64,000 nucleotides of DNA from Motacilla alba alba (Eukaryota > Chordata > Aves > Passeriformes > Motacillidae), in NCBI RefSeq assembly GCF_015832195.1, contig NC_052016.1, positions 83,117,047 to 83,181,046 on the forward strand. Reading direction: 5' to 3'. Shown piece after piece: positions 52,742-64,000 of the stretch (position 1 is its first letter; each line of letters starts with the position of its first letter). Both the position numbers and the translations under genes were made by a program. A model generated the notes under the pieces. It did no database searches and had not been told where the DNA came from. It saw only the letters and a program-made list of their open reading frames with translations.

Positions 52742-53473
52742 TGTGGTGAGTTAACCTCAGCCAGCAGCCAGACCCCCACTCAGACTCTTACTCCCCCTCC
52801 TTTTCAGGACTCAGGATGTCAGGCAAAAGTTCATGGGTCAAGATAGAAACAAGGATATTGCTTATCAATTACTATCATGGGCAAAACTCAAATGTGGAAA
52901 ATTATTTTAAGTTACTAACACTTAAAATAGATTTGAAAAGAATCAAATAGAAAAATTTAAACAACACATTTCTTCCCCACTTTCCCACATTCAGCTCCAC
53001 TCCAGACTCCTCTACTCCCTGCACCCCCAAGGAGCATGGGAGGAGTGGGGAGGGGCTAAAGTTCTGTCCAAAGGTTTTGATCTCTGCCTATGCCTCCCTT
53101 TCATGTGATTTACCTGCTCCAGTGTGGAATCTTCATGAGCTACAGCCCTTCAAGAAAAGGCCTTCTCCTGTGTCCCCTACGGGCTGCGGGGGACTTTGCC
53201 CAATGCTTGGAGCACATTCTTCCCCGTCTCCTTTTCTGGCCTTGACCTCTGCAGAGCTATTTTTCCCTTTGCCTAACTGGCATTTTTAGCCCTCCTTAAA
53301 TCTGCCTTACCCGAGGTTCAACAATCATAGCTGAGGGGTTCAGCTGTGCCCTGCAGTGGTCTGGTTGAAGACAGCTGTGTCTGGCATGGGGCAGCCCCTG
53401 GACACTTCCCACAGAAGCCACTGCTGTCACCACCACCAGCACAACCTCAACCTCTATACCTACAGCCAATGTA
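52742..53473 (-). mobile_element. Solo LTR of avian ERVL-type endogenous retrovirus, reverse orientation
   Basis: Starts TGTGGTGAGTTAACC and then CAGCCAGCAGCC, and ends near CCAATGTA, in agreement with the ends of a common avian LTR that I know from bird genomes. Between them are the family's blocks: CATGGGTCAAGATAGAAACA, TTACTATCATGGGCAAAACT, CTGCTCCAGTGTGG, GGCTGCGGGGGA and CCCCTGGACACTTCCCACAG. The family's usual tandem CTGCTCCAGCGTGG motif array is mostly reduced to one or two copies here. Orientation is inferred from shared ends with the LTR at 57902. No retroviral coding sequence adjoins it. Old and diverged; no clear target duplication was seen. Confidence 0.8.
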
Positions 53474-56400
53474 GCTATAAAGCTGATGAGTCTACTTTAG
53501 CATGTAGTTTTCCAAAATGTTCTGTATAATCAATGGAGACAGATAGGCATCTCTAAGGAGTAATTCAAGTCTTGGGGAATCACACACCAGAGGAATGCAT
53601 GTCTCTCCTCTTTTTCTATAATATTGCAATAATTTCTTTTAAATTGAATAAAGTAGATCTCCAGAGCAGAGTACACAACACCTTCTGAGATCTATTTATC
53701 CCTTGTACGTATTCAGTGAAACAAAAAAAGCCAAAGAATTACAGACACTGAACTAGTTGACACAAATATACCACCAAGCTACCTTAATCAAACATAATTA
53801 TATCTTTTTTATTTGCTTTAAATTTGCCTAGAGGTACAATAAAATAAAAACATGTATGCAGTGGAGGGTATTTGTAATACTAGCAGAGATGGCCAGCAGG
53901 TTGTAAAAAAACCACGTAATGTTTTTCAAAGCACTGAGCCAGATTAGCATGGATTATCACATTTGTTTGAAAACCCATGGCAGGAACCATTGTAAGTGCT
54001 TGGTACATAACCCCTTCTACATTGCTTATTTTTTCAGCAAAGTAAGCATTGCACAAAAATAAAAACACTTTGTTGAATATTGCAGTTTCCCACAAAAGGA
54101 AACTGATAAACAAGATGAGGAGGTCATTGTGTGCAATACTGAAAATACGATAGGGGCATGTTCATAGTTTACAGTCCAGGTGCTTTTTAATGAGCACACT
54201 ATGGAATGCTGTTGTGGTTGAACAGAAGGAGTTTGTATTCACATTTTTTTCTTCTTATTTGAAAAAGAAGCAACTAAATATGAAAACATAAAGGATATTT
54301 AGAAAGTTGCAAAGTGAGAAGTATCAAGCCACTTGTCATCAGAATGTAAGTTATTCCTACTATCTGATTTTTCCCACAATTATTCATCACAGACTTCTTT
54401 CCAGAGGAGAGTCTTGTGGTGATCAGTGTGGGCGCCAATATGACCAGGGACAGCCTGCAGCATCCCTGCTTCATTTGCTTTAGCAGTTAAAAAAGATTCA
54501 ATATAAATCTTAGTAAGTAATTTAAAGGAAAGAAGCATCTTTAATAGGTGTGCTAAGTATGTTAATGTTGCGATAATTGCACTAATTCACAGATTTTGGT
54601 GCATCAAAGCTGTTCTGATAGGATTTAACCAGCCAAGTTCAAATGCAGTAGCTGTGTGTTCATGTAATAGCAGTAATTTGCATTCAGTAAAGTTGTGTCC
54701 AGGCTAATAATCCCAACAAAAAGCATGGCGTGATGCTGAATGAATATTAATACCTAGCATCCCGACTCAAACTGACCTCGGGGTCCCAGATAAAGAGGCA
54801 CCAAATGGCAGAAAGCAGTAACAGCAAATAAAAAATTAAGGGTATGTTCTAGGTTGATCCCCTTTTAAGTGCTTCTTTCTATCCCAGTAACTTTATCTGT
54901 CTTTTCCCTGTGCAAGGTGTCAGAACAGTGCATCAAGTTTCTGATTGTAAAAAGATTCAGCACCCATGGTTTTGTGGTGAATACAGATTTTGATCTTAGT
55001 TTCACCAAGGTCTTTTTTCCCCGTTCGTCTCTGGAAGCTCACTGAAAATTTTCATCTATCTGCAGGTGGCAGATAATTTCCCCATCGTCCTGTCCAGAAA
55101 TTCTGTAAACCAGCATTTTTTTCAGGTTTTCACATTGTGTCTTCAGATCCCAAGTACTTATTTTGATACCTCCACAACAGAAATAAAGAGCATACACAAA
55201 TTCAGCTCACCTTACTAGGACATGAGATATTGTATGTTATCAAAAAACACGCAGGATCAATTCATAGAAGAAAACTAGTGGCCATTAAGTAAAAAAATCC
55301 CATCACTCCTGTATCAGGAAGTCTCAGAGTCAGACATCACTCAAGACTGAAATATGTTACAGAAAATACTACGATACGTACAAAGACTATGTATTTATAT
55401 CACTACAGGCTTTGCCTGTCCTCACAGACTGTCCTGTTGGCTCCCCAAGGTCAGAGACAGGATGCAGGCTTACAGTCTTATCTGAACATCCTTCTGTTCA
55501 TCACATTTGAAAGAAATGTATCATGTCAGAACACATGCCTGGCAGTCAGGTGGTCCTAAATTATAACCCTTCATTTACTGCTGAGCCCATATGTTGCCCA
55601 CAAAGACTTTGTCTCTGTTCCTCCAGCTGTGAAATACATAATGTCATATTGGAGATGAAATGATTGGTCACGGTCTTCCAGGTTCTTGAGTGATGGACTG
55701 AAAACTTGTAAAGGCTGACTTGTAATTTCACAAAAAATATTAAACCACTTCCTGAGGAAGTATCTTGAGCAATATCCATTGTGCACATTAGATGAAACAG
55801 GCCTGCTTTGGGAAAAAGAATGTGTTGGTATGGCATTAAAAATGGTCAGACCACATGTGCATAGAGGGCAGCAATAGATTTAAAGTTTTATGTGTTACTT
55901 TAATTATAAAATTTCCTGGTTTTCAAGTTTTTGCCTTTGCAGCTTTAATACTTTATAGCATATTTTTACAAAAGCAGAAAATTAACATAGAATCATGCCT
56001 TTAGAGTGTTGCAGAGAGATTTTAGAATCAACACATGCCAATGTGAGGAGAACCATTTTTTCCAAGTGTGTTCCATGGGTCAGTACATCACACTTAGGCC
56101 AATGATGTACTTTCATTTATCCTTTTCAGCCATTTGTGTGACAGATACAAATATGTCTTATATACTGCAGATGCTTGATACTACCTCCTGAATAAGGAAG
56201 GAAATGTAAAAGTAAATTATGGTATAAGCAAAACTTACACCAGGCTGTTTTCTCCGACCTGAGCAGTAAACAAATATTTTCTAGAGAGGTCTCAAAGCTG
56301 GCCTTTATGTTTAAAGCTAAGGAAATGTTTTGTTAGATAAGTCTGCTCTTTTCTTTAAACAGAGCCTCTTCAACTCACTTGTCTTCATTCCTTTGGAAAG

Positions 56401-57901
56401 CTGTAAACCCTGCTCTCCAGTGCTGCCCATTTTGCATATCTCCTTTGTATCACTACTAGTGCTCCATTTGCTATCCTGTCCAGAATGGTCGCTTTCTCTC
56501 TCTTTCTTTTTCCCTCTCTTCACTTTGCTTACAGATGTTCTACAACAGTCTCCATGTGCACCTTTTTTATCTGTAAAATGTGTAAAGTGAATTTCAAATA
56601 CAGTTCTGGAAAGGACCACTGGATTTTAGAACCACTGTCCTACAATCTCTGGCAAACATTTCCTGTCATAGTCATGGAAATTAAGAGCACTGTCCAAGAT
56701 AAGTTCTTGGACTCTCTCAGTATGGAAAAACTGAAGAAAGAAAAGCTTTTTGGTGGGAAATTCCCCATCCTCACTCTGTCTGTAAAACACTCATGGTATT
56801 CCAAGTGACGCACCTGGAATAGGTTTCTAATATTTAGTTGCTTAAATGCAACCATTGTGATAGACCTGTATCTTACTCAAGGTGGGTCCAAAGAGTGTTT
56901 TATTCAGTTGCAAACATGTGTATAATGACATCACAGATAAAAATGGGTGTTTGTTAATGCATTAATCCACTTCCAACTGGAAACAAAGTTGTACTTTTGT
57001 GGGAGGGAGCCCTGACACTTCTAGGTTCTCTGAGAGCAAACTATGTTTCTTACCTTAGAAAAGGGGCTGGTAGCCAAGCACTACTTGCCTTAAACCAACT
57101 TTTTGCTGTGACCATGCACATTATTTTGAAGTGCCAGTAGTCATAAATGTTTTTATATCGCTGGGAAAAGCAGGAGTACTGGCAACAACAAAAGTGTATT
57201 TTGACAAACTGTTGGAATCAAAATCAAAGCTCTGGTAACATTTGGTGCCTCACTACTGTAAACTAGTACTTGCTCAGGGCCTCCTACCAACATGGAGAAC
57301 CTTAAGAGCACAGGCCAAAATTTTAAAAAGTGCTGCAATGTTTATAGAGTTCCTAGTAACATGAGACCAACTCATAACACTGGAAAGTGTAGTACTTATT
57401 TTTCCAGTAAGAATAAACTAACTCTAGCACCAAGAATTGGACTAAAGGGAACAGAGCTCTTAGGTTACTATAATTGCAACACAGTGTAGCTTTGGCAACA
57501 CTTCTCTTTCCATCCTTGATCCCCATTCCTTAGTTCTAATACATATTTATCCTTTCACCTGTAAATTAATCCTTTTCAAAGGCATACTGCTAGCACTTCA
57601 TGAATTCTTCCCAGTAGGGCTTTTATTTAATGTAGAAATGCTCATTTTAATTTTTAAAAAGTGAGTTCAGAGATCTAGTATTGCAAGTTGTAAATGGTTT
57701 GTCAAACTGAACCCGAACTTATAATTTCCTTTACTGTTCTCAAGATGAAGGAGTTTTAACTGTATTTATTTTACTGCTAGAGTCCTAAAATTTACAGATC
57801 AAATGCAATTGAAAAAAAATGAGATATGCCTTAAGAAATTTTGTGATTCCATTTAGAATGGTAATTTTCATTTATTGGATCCCTAGTTTAATATTAATTT
57901 A
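53474..57901 (+). other. GPC6 downstream intron, part 4: no gene recognised
   Basis: AT-rich intron between two LTRs, with no repeat family recognised. Frames of 91-107 codons at 55561, 56317 and 56485 look random. A 12-base match to U6 snRNA near 53940 is isolated. Confidence 0.8.
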
Positions 57902-58433
57902 TGTTGTCATTTGATCTCAGCCACCAGCTAAGCATCCACATAGCAGCTCATTCCCCTTCCAACAGGAGACAGAAGAGAGAATCAGAAGAGAAAAAGGGAG
58001 AAAATTTTGGGGTCGAATTAAAGACAAGTAAAGGAAAGAGGAAAAAAATCCACCACAATTGTTGCAATGACAATCAGTCACCACTTCCCACGGGGAGCAA
58101 GGTGCCATCCAGTCTCCAAGCAATGGCCACCATGGCAGACAAGCACACTCAGTTTTATTGCCAAGCACAAGTAATATAGAAAGGGATTTCCTGTTGGCCA
58201 GTTCAGATCAGCTGCCCTGGCTGTGTTGCCTCCTGGCCTCTTACCCACACCCAGTCTCCTCACTGAGGGGCAGACTGAGCAATGGAGAAGGCCTCACACT
58301 GTGCAGGCACTGTTCAGCCACAGCCAAAACTTTTGTGTTTGTGATCAGCACTGTTTCAGTCCCGAATCTGGAATGCAGCATCATAAAGACTGCTACCGAG
58401 AAAGTTAACTCCATCCCAGCTAGACCCAGAATG
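57902..58433 (-). mobile_element. Solo LTR of avian ERVL-type endogenous retrovirus, reverse orientation
   Basis: On the - strand it runs from a start near CTGGGTCTAGCTGGGATGGA and AGTTAACTTTCT to an end GGCTGAGATCAAATGACAAC followed by A, with the intermediate blocks of a familiar bird LTR in order: GATCACAAACACAAAAGTTT, CACAGCCAGGGCAGCTGATC, an AATAAA signal (58154-58159) downstream of a TATA-like stretch, CGTGGGAAGTGG, and TTTCTCCCTTTTTCTCTTCT near the 3' end. The terminal bases are consistent with the TG...CA type at the low-coordinate side. No gag/pol/env sequence is attached. Frames over 80 codons on both strands here (57901, 57917, 58158) are shadows. Confidence 0.85.
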
Positions 58434-59493
58434 TTTAGCTATTTAAATAAATTTAGAAATATATTTATTACTATTTCATGATGACACTTGGGCACTTTAA
58501 CTCCTACATTGCTGGTTTTTTTTTTCCTTTGAAATCTCTCTGTTTCTGAGACTAATTGGTAGCAAACTATATTACTAATTTACTTAAACAGTCAGAACAG
58601 TATACCTGCAGTCCCATCTGCAGCCTCAGCAATGGAAAGGATATCTGTATGCAGCAATATAAATATTTCATATGCTTTGATTGTATATAATTACATGCCC
58701 ATGCATTACTTGCAGAAGTAAAGCACATATTTTTAAGAAATTTGGAAAATCATACAATAATTTAAAGAAACAAGACAGCAAAACTAGAGGTGGCATTTTT
58801 TTTTCTAGCACAGACACTCTTTAAATTTTTTTACAATTTTGCATTAATTGAGGAAGAAAAGGTATAGTGGAGCCCTCCTGTAAAAATGCAAATTTTTCAT
58901 ATCTTTGATACTGTTCTGGTACGGCTGGTAGAAATGAAAGGAGAACCCAGAAGCAGAACAGCAAAAGAGCAAATGCTCAGACAAAGCACAGCACCAGGAA
59001 AGCACAAAGCACTTGAGGGTTTTTTAAGTAACTGAGTAATCCACACCTGAGGTAATACAAGAGTTTGCAGATGAATTACTGAAGACAAAATTCCATCACA
59101 AAGATTGTTTCTATTACTAGTTGTGATCACTTGCCTCTTTTTCATTTTTTCTTCTAAATTGTGGCAATATTCTCAGCAATAATAAAGAATTCAAGGGGAC
59201 AAAGCGCTGAATTGTACAAAAGTTGGTCATATACAATAAGCTACCCTAACAGATTGCCAGATGAAGCATTTGAATGGATTTTACTTCATTTGAGAAGGCC
59301 TTAGGGAGCTGAGAAAACAAGTTAAGGCATTCATTCTCTGGGAACTCAGGAAGTCTAGCATAATTTTCTTGTTTCAGGGTTTGTGAAATCATCTAAATCC
59401 ATCCTTCATAGTGCTTTCAACAGTGCTGTGGCAGTTGCCACTTGCCCTTGCAATCAAAGCAAACTTCCATCACATCAGTTTGCAGTGAATCGT
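58434..59493 (+). other. GPC6 downstream intron, part 5: nothing recognised
   Basis: AT-rich spacer between an LTR and a CR1. No repeat family or gene was seen. Confidence 0.8.
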
Positions 59494-59856
59494 GGCATCA
59501 TAGAACCAGAGACATGTAGAACATCCTGAGTTGGAAGAGACCCACAAGAATGGTCAAAGTCCAACTCCTGACCCAGCACAGGTCAGCCCCTAGAATCACA
59601 CACTGTGCCTGAAAGTGTTGTCCAAATGCTTTTTGTTGCTGTGACCACTTCCCTGGGAAGCCTGTTCCAGTGCCCAGCCATCCTCAGATGAAAAACTTTT
59701 TTCTAATATCCAACCTAAACCTCCCCTGACACAACTCCAGGCCATTCCCTCAGTCCTGTCTCTGGTCACCACAGAGGAGAGATCAGTGTCTGCCCCTCTG
59801 CTCCCCTTGTGAGGAAGATGTAGACAGCCAGCTATGAGGTCTCCCCTCCCTATGAG
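59494..59856 (-). mobile_element. CR1 LINE 3' fragment, reverse orientation
   Basis: Starts at the reverse-complemented 3' end (ATCATAGAACCAGAGACATG, then GAGTTGGAAGAGACC) and runs through AAAGTCCAACTCCTGACCCA, GGGAAGCCTGTTCCAGTGCC, CTAATATCCAACCTAAACCT and GAGATCAGTGTCTGCCCC. It stops near a small duplication of CTATGAGGTCT. It is the same subfamily as 9089-9650. The 166-codon frame on the - strand at 59596-60096 is a CR1-derived artefact plus flank. Confidence 0.93.
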
Positions 59857-62800
59857 GTCTTCCAGAAGATCTCTTGATGGGAATGGGGCATTACCACTCA
59901 GCCCAGAAAGTGCATTTGCTTGGCTACAACACTGAGGGTTAACAGTGTTGGCTGTGACACTTGCACAGTTCTCCCAGGTTTTACTTGTGTCAGATTGGCA
60001 GGTTGCCTTTCTGCATTCTGAATTACTGCTCACTTTTGCATGAGTCTTAACATTTTGGAAGCTATGCAGAGTGAACAGAAAAAATGCCCTGCACATGTCA
60101 AAGAGAATTAGAAAAATGTCTCATGTTAAGTATTTTGATGAAATATTGGACACATGTCTGCATTTTTCTTCTTGGTGGAAAACTTCTTTGTAAGTGAAAA
60201 AAAAATTGAAGGAAAGGATATGAAAAATTTTCAGTGCATGCAAAAGTACCTCTGAATTATAAGCAATAAGAAAATAACACCTTTTCATGCATAACTCCAC
60301 AAATACTGTCTGGACTAATGGTGTCTAAAATTGCATTGAATACATTGTAACTTTTAATTCATTTTTAAATCACTGTTACTATAAAAACTTCTTGGACCAT
60401 AGCAATTATCCTAAAGTGGCCACTTTTTTCTCTAGTATTTTCCCAGAGAGATTTTGCCATCAAACAGCATGAAGGTACTATAAATTCTTACACGTTCTCC
60501 CTGGTTTTTAATAGCATTTTAAGCTTTACATAACATAACAGTTTGAATCACAAAGAAAATATAAAGAGGTAAAGAGGTATTTAGAACAGTCCCAGCCTTG
60601 TTAAAATAGACAAAGAAATTGCCAGATTTTCAACAATACTCTGCAAGCAATTTTTAATAGTCTTTTTAGGATTTGCTGGACATGTGAAATTAAATGATAG
60701 GAATTCTAGAAGTGATAAGTTTATGTGGATGGAAGGGCTGGGCAAATTTTGGCGCTTACTTAGCTACCAAAGCTTGCCTCCAGTACCTGTAGCAGCAGCC
60801 TGATTTTCCAGAAAGACCAACATTCATGGCCTCTGTCAGGTCCATCTGACAGCTTTCAGACAGCTTGCCACTTCTGTGCATCACAGCTGTGGCATTGGTC
60901 GGAGGGGTCCTTCTCTTGTTAGCATCTGTAAATGGCATATGTTTATCCATTCAAGCTTTTCCATTTTCCTGTCCTCCCCTCCAGATCAAGCAATCATTTT
61001 CAACTCAGGCTAATAGGATTTTATCTGGGATATAGCACTTAATCAATGTATGGAATCTGTGTCTCACACCAGACAGCAAAGGAGGTATCCACTTGTTCTT
61101 AATCCAAACTCCAGCCTGATGAATGAGCATTTTATAGTGTATTTTATTCTTCTCAATACAAAGTTTCAGTGCAGTGTGATCATCATGTAACAGGAGGAAC
61201 AAAAGGATATGGCTGTTGGAAAAAAGTTTTTTTTGGAATAGATTTTTTTAAAGTGTGGCACACTTTTGTTATTAAAAACGCTATATAAAATTCCTCCTCA
61301 TTAGATAATCATGCAGAATCTGCACTATTTTTTCTTAAAAAATGAAATATTAGAAAACATAAATATATTCTTTTCATCATAGAAGCTGCTTCTGTAAATT
61401 GAGCTTCATTACATTGGTATACACATACTACTTCTAAGCTGTGTTGAAAACCAAAGAGGACTCTGCATACAAGCCTAATTGTACCGAGAGCAGTGTCAAT
61501 GACACCAGAGTAATCTTGAACAGAACACTTACAAAAAAATGGAGGTGTCCTTCTGGGACCTTCGATGGTATTAATAAGGGCTTCATCAAATCATGAGATC
61601 TTATTAAAGAGATGTGCTGTATATATCTTAATGACAGACTATTTAGGAGCCTATCAGGATCCCAAATGAGAACAGTAATTGCCTTAATGGGATGCTGATT
61701 CTTTCCAGACAGAGGACACTAGCTGTTGGAAGTAATGTCTTTGTCTCTTAGGTTTTTTTTACTTTCTGTAATAAAATAAGACATGCAATTCCTGTTACTA
61801 TAAAAATAAAAATAATTACCTTTTAAAGTTTAATCATTACAGTGTTCCATTAAAATATCTGACCTAAACTACTATTTACTCTTTTTTTTTATTTAGTCTG
61901 AGTTGAGTTTAAATAGAATTTATTGGATGGGATATACTAATAAATTGGTAGGGACCAAGGCTATTGCTTCTATTCTGTTTTAATCATCTTCATTCTCTAA
62001 GAAGGAATGTCTTCTGCAGTAAAGAAAATTCAAGTTTTACCCCAGGAGTATATTTTTTTCCAATTATGTATAATGTCTGTAGTGAAATTTAGATTATTTG
62101 AGGAAATGTCAACCAAACCTGTGCTAGAGAAATACCATATGGATATTGCAAAAAAGGATCTACAAAGAAGAGGAAGATAATATTTTTTGAAGTCCAGTTC
62201 ACTACTGCAATCTTTTCCTCTGATTTGTCATTTGCTGAAATTATTACAGTTTTCCCAATACTCAAGGAGCTTTAAAAGAAATCATGTATAACACCATAAC
62301 TGTGCTTGGGACAAAGGAGGAAAATATTATAATTATTGTTGTAACAGTAAACGCACACTAACTCTGTTAAGGCCATATGTGTGTTAAGGCCATATTTTGT
62401 GTATACAAAATATCTTCACATCTAACCTTTAATTCTGAAAATGTACTGATTTTCCCCCTCTTCTTCATTATTTCTGAAGGCCTGAAAATAAGAGGAAAGG
62501 GTAGTAGCAGATGAGAACTCACACTGTTAAGCTGTGTTTTGCTCTACAGGATCTTCATCAGCTGCTGACAGATGAGAAGACAAAAAAAAGTTTCCCTTAC
62601 ATAACCCTTCATAACAGTACAGTATCTGAGATGGAAATAAAAGAGCTGGTCTGAAAATACTTGTGCTAAAGGCCATGTAACTACTAATTCAAAAATGCAT
62701 GAGGTGAAGATGCAGCATCATTTTAACTGACCTCAGAAATGCCCTCATTTAGTTTAAACCAAATATTAGAAGTCAAGCAATTCATTATTTTTTCCCCATG

Positions 62801-64000
62801 TCCATGAAGCTATTGACCTGTGTCATGGTTTTTATTAGAACATCGTTTACATTTCATCCTCAAAATTTCCTGTAGTCATTACTCATTAAAATATGAAAGA
62901 AAAAATGATGATCAGAAGAGGGAGTGTTTCTTCTCCAGGTATTGACAAGATGAGGTGAGCTGAGATCCTTTTCTCCTAATCCCAGTGCTGCCAGGTTCTG
63001 TGAGTAGTCGCTGAAATTTTCAGTTCATGAAATGAAGTTCATTTTTAAAATATCTTTGGCAGAGGAATGTTCAAAGCTGCAAAGAAAAGTTCCATTTGCT
63101 CAAGGTGGTATTACTTCTGTGCTTCTGTCCTTGTGGGGCAATCTTGGGCTTACTTCTCACACTAAGTTGTCACTCAGTCCCAGGAAGTAAAAACTGAGAT
63201 GATAAAATTGTGCGAGGTCCCCAGCTTCTTCAGCTTCCTCCTTTACACTGCAAGAGCTCTGCTTCCCTCTTCCCTTCTCATTTTTCTCAGGAAGTTTTGT
63301 GGACGATGTACTTTTTTATCAGCTTCTTACTTGATTTCACCAGCTTTACTGTTTTGTAGTGTGGTGTGATGATTTTTTTCTGGAGTCCCTGTGCATTTAT
63401 TTTGAAGTAATGCAGAAAAGTGGTGTGAATGATTTTCTTTCACTCTCCTCGCAGTTAAGGCATTTGTATATTGATAATGATGGGGAAAATGGTGGTTGTC
63501 TGAGTTGGAGGGGTTGGTTGGTTGGTTTGTTCATGGATTTGTTTTTCTGATGCAACAGGTATCCGTGTATTGATGTTGTCACAGCTTTGCTCAAACCTTG
63601 CACAGTCTACTGAGGCAAGATTACAGGGGGGTCTTTGCATTCAGATAACCTATTGAGCTAGGCACCTATTGCTTATTTGCAGGCTAACTACATGTCAGGA
63701 GGGCTGACTTGCTTAATCTAAAGACTATTCTGGAAATTTTGTGCTCCCTTGTTTTCTGCACACTCACTGATGGACAGAAGGGCTATTTACACCTATTTTA
63801 CTGGTACTGCCAACCTCACCCTATAAACCTCATGCATCCTTTCACAAGCATTAGATATCATATCTAGTTACAATCTCTTGCTAAAACCAGAATTTTCCTA
63901 TATATGCAGGATTAGATCAGTCTCCTTCATGGCCAACAGACAGAAGTTATATTCTGGGAGCTACTTTTTTTTTGTTATAGTTTTGAACCATTTATTAAAT
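59857..64000 (+). other. GPC6 downstream intron, part 6: no gene recognised
   Basis: AT-rich intron to the window end. It includes a 13-base direct repeat (62366-62378 and 62383-62395) overlapping a 9-base-arm hairpin (62392-62413). No exon-like conserved coding block was found. Confidence 0.8.

Noticed and set aside
53941..53955. AGATTAGCATGG, identical to 12 bases of U6 snRNA
   Set aside because: Flanking bases show no further U6 similarity, so it is a chance match.
59596..60096. 166-codon open frame on the - strand
   Set aside because: Much of it is antisense or sense reading through a CR1 3' fragment, followed by unrelated intron. There is no conserved protein domain.

Overview
This window is vertebrate nuclear DNA, almost certainly from a bird. 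The recognisable interspersed repeats are CR1 LINE fragments (some with the CR1 3' end that resembles ATTCTATG) and LTRs of avian endogenous-retrovirus type. No Alu, L1 or mammalian SINE was recognised. Background sequence is AT-rich, with no bacterial-style gene packing. CR1 also occurs in turtles and crocodilians, so 'bird' is strongly supported but not proven, and I cannot name the species.

The only protein-coding sequence I can support is one 166-base exon on the + strand (24543-24708). Its 55 codons carry the complete cysteine-rich glypican family signature, and the residues fit glypican-6 (GPC6) better than glypican-4. It has a clean polypyrimidine tract and AG acceptor, and a GTAAGA donor. 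Everything else lies in the two flanking introns, in line with the very long introns known for GPC6. The window therefore reads as intron - one exon - intron of GPC6, transcribed left to right.

Layout: 1-24542 is upstream intron. It holds a CR1 interrupted by an inverted CR1 piece (about 5675-6580), a reverse CR1 (9089-9650), a full-length but decayed U2 snRNA pseudogene on the - strand (11855-12041), a reverse LTR (about 14157-14833) and a forward CR1 (18655-19068). 24543-24708 is the exon. 24709-64000 is downstream intron. It holds a reverse CR1 carrying broken reverse-transcriptase coding sequence (29755-30716), reverse CR1s at 41222-41665 and 59494-59856, and two reverse LTRs (52742-53473 and 57902-58433). 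Poly(A)/poly(T) tracts, short tandem duplications and several strong inverted repeats are scattered through both introns.

The many short open reading frames are chance products of intronic DNA or remnants of CR1. I found no CRISPR array, operon, intact mobile element, intact RNA gene or undescribed multi-gene system. The most notable observations are the U2 pseudogene, the nested CR1, the antisense orientation of all three LTRs relative to the host gene, a poly(A) tract preceded by an AATAAA signal (possible retrocopy end), and two strong palindromes near 35 kb.
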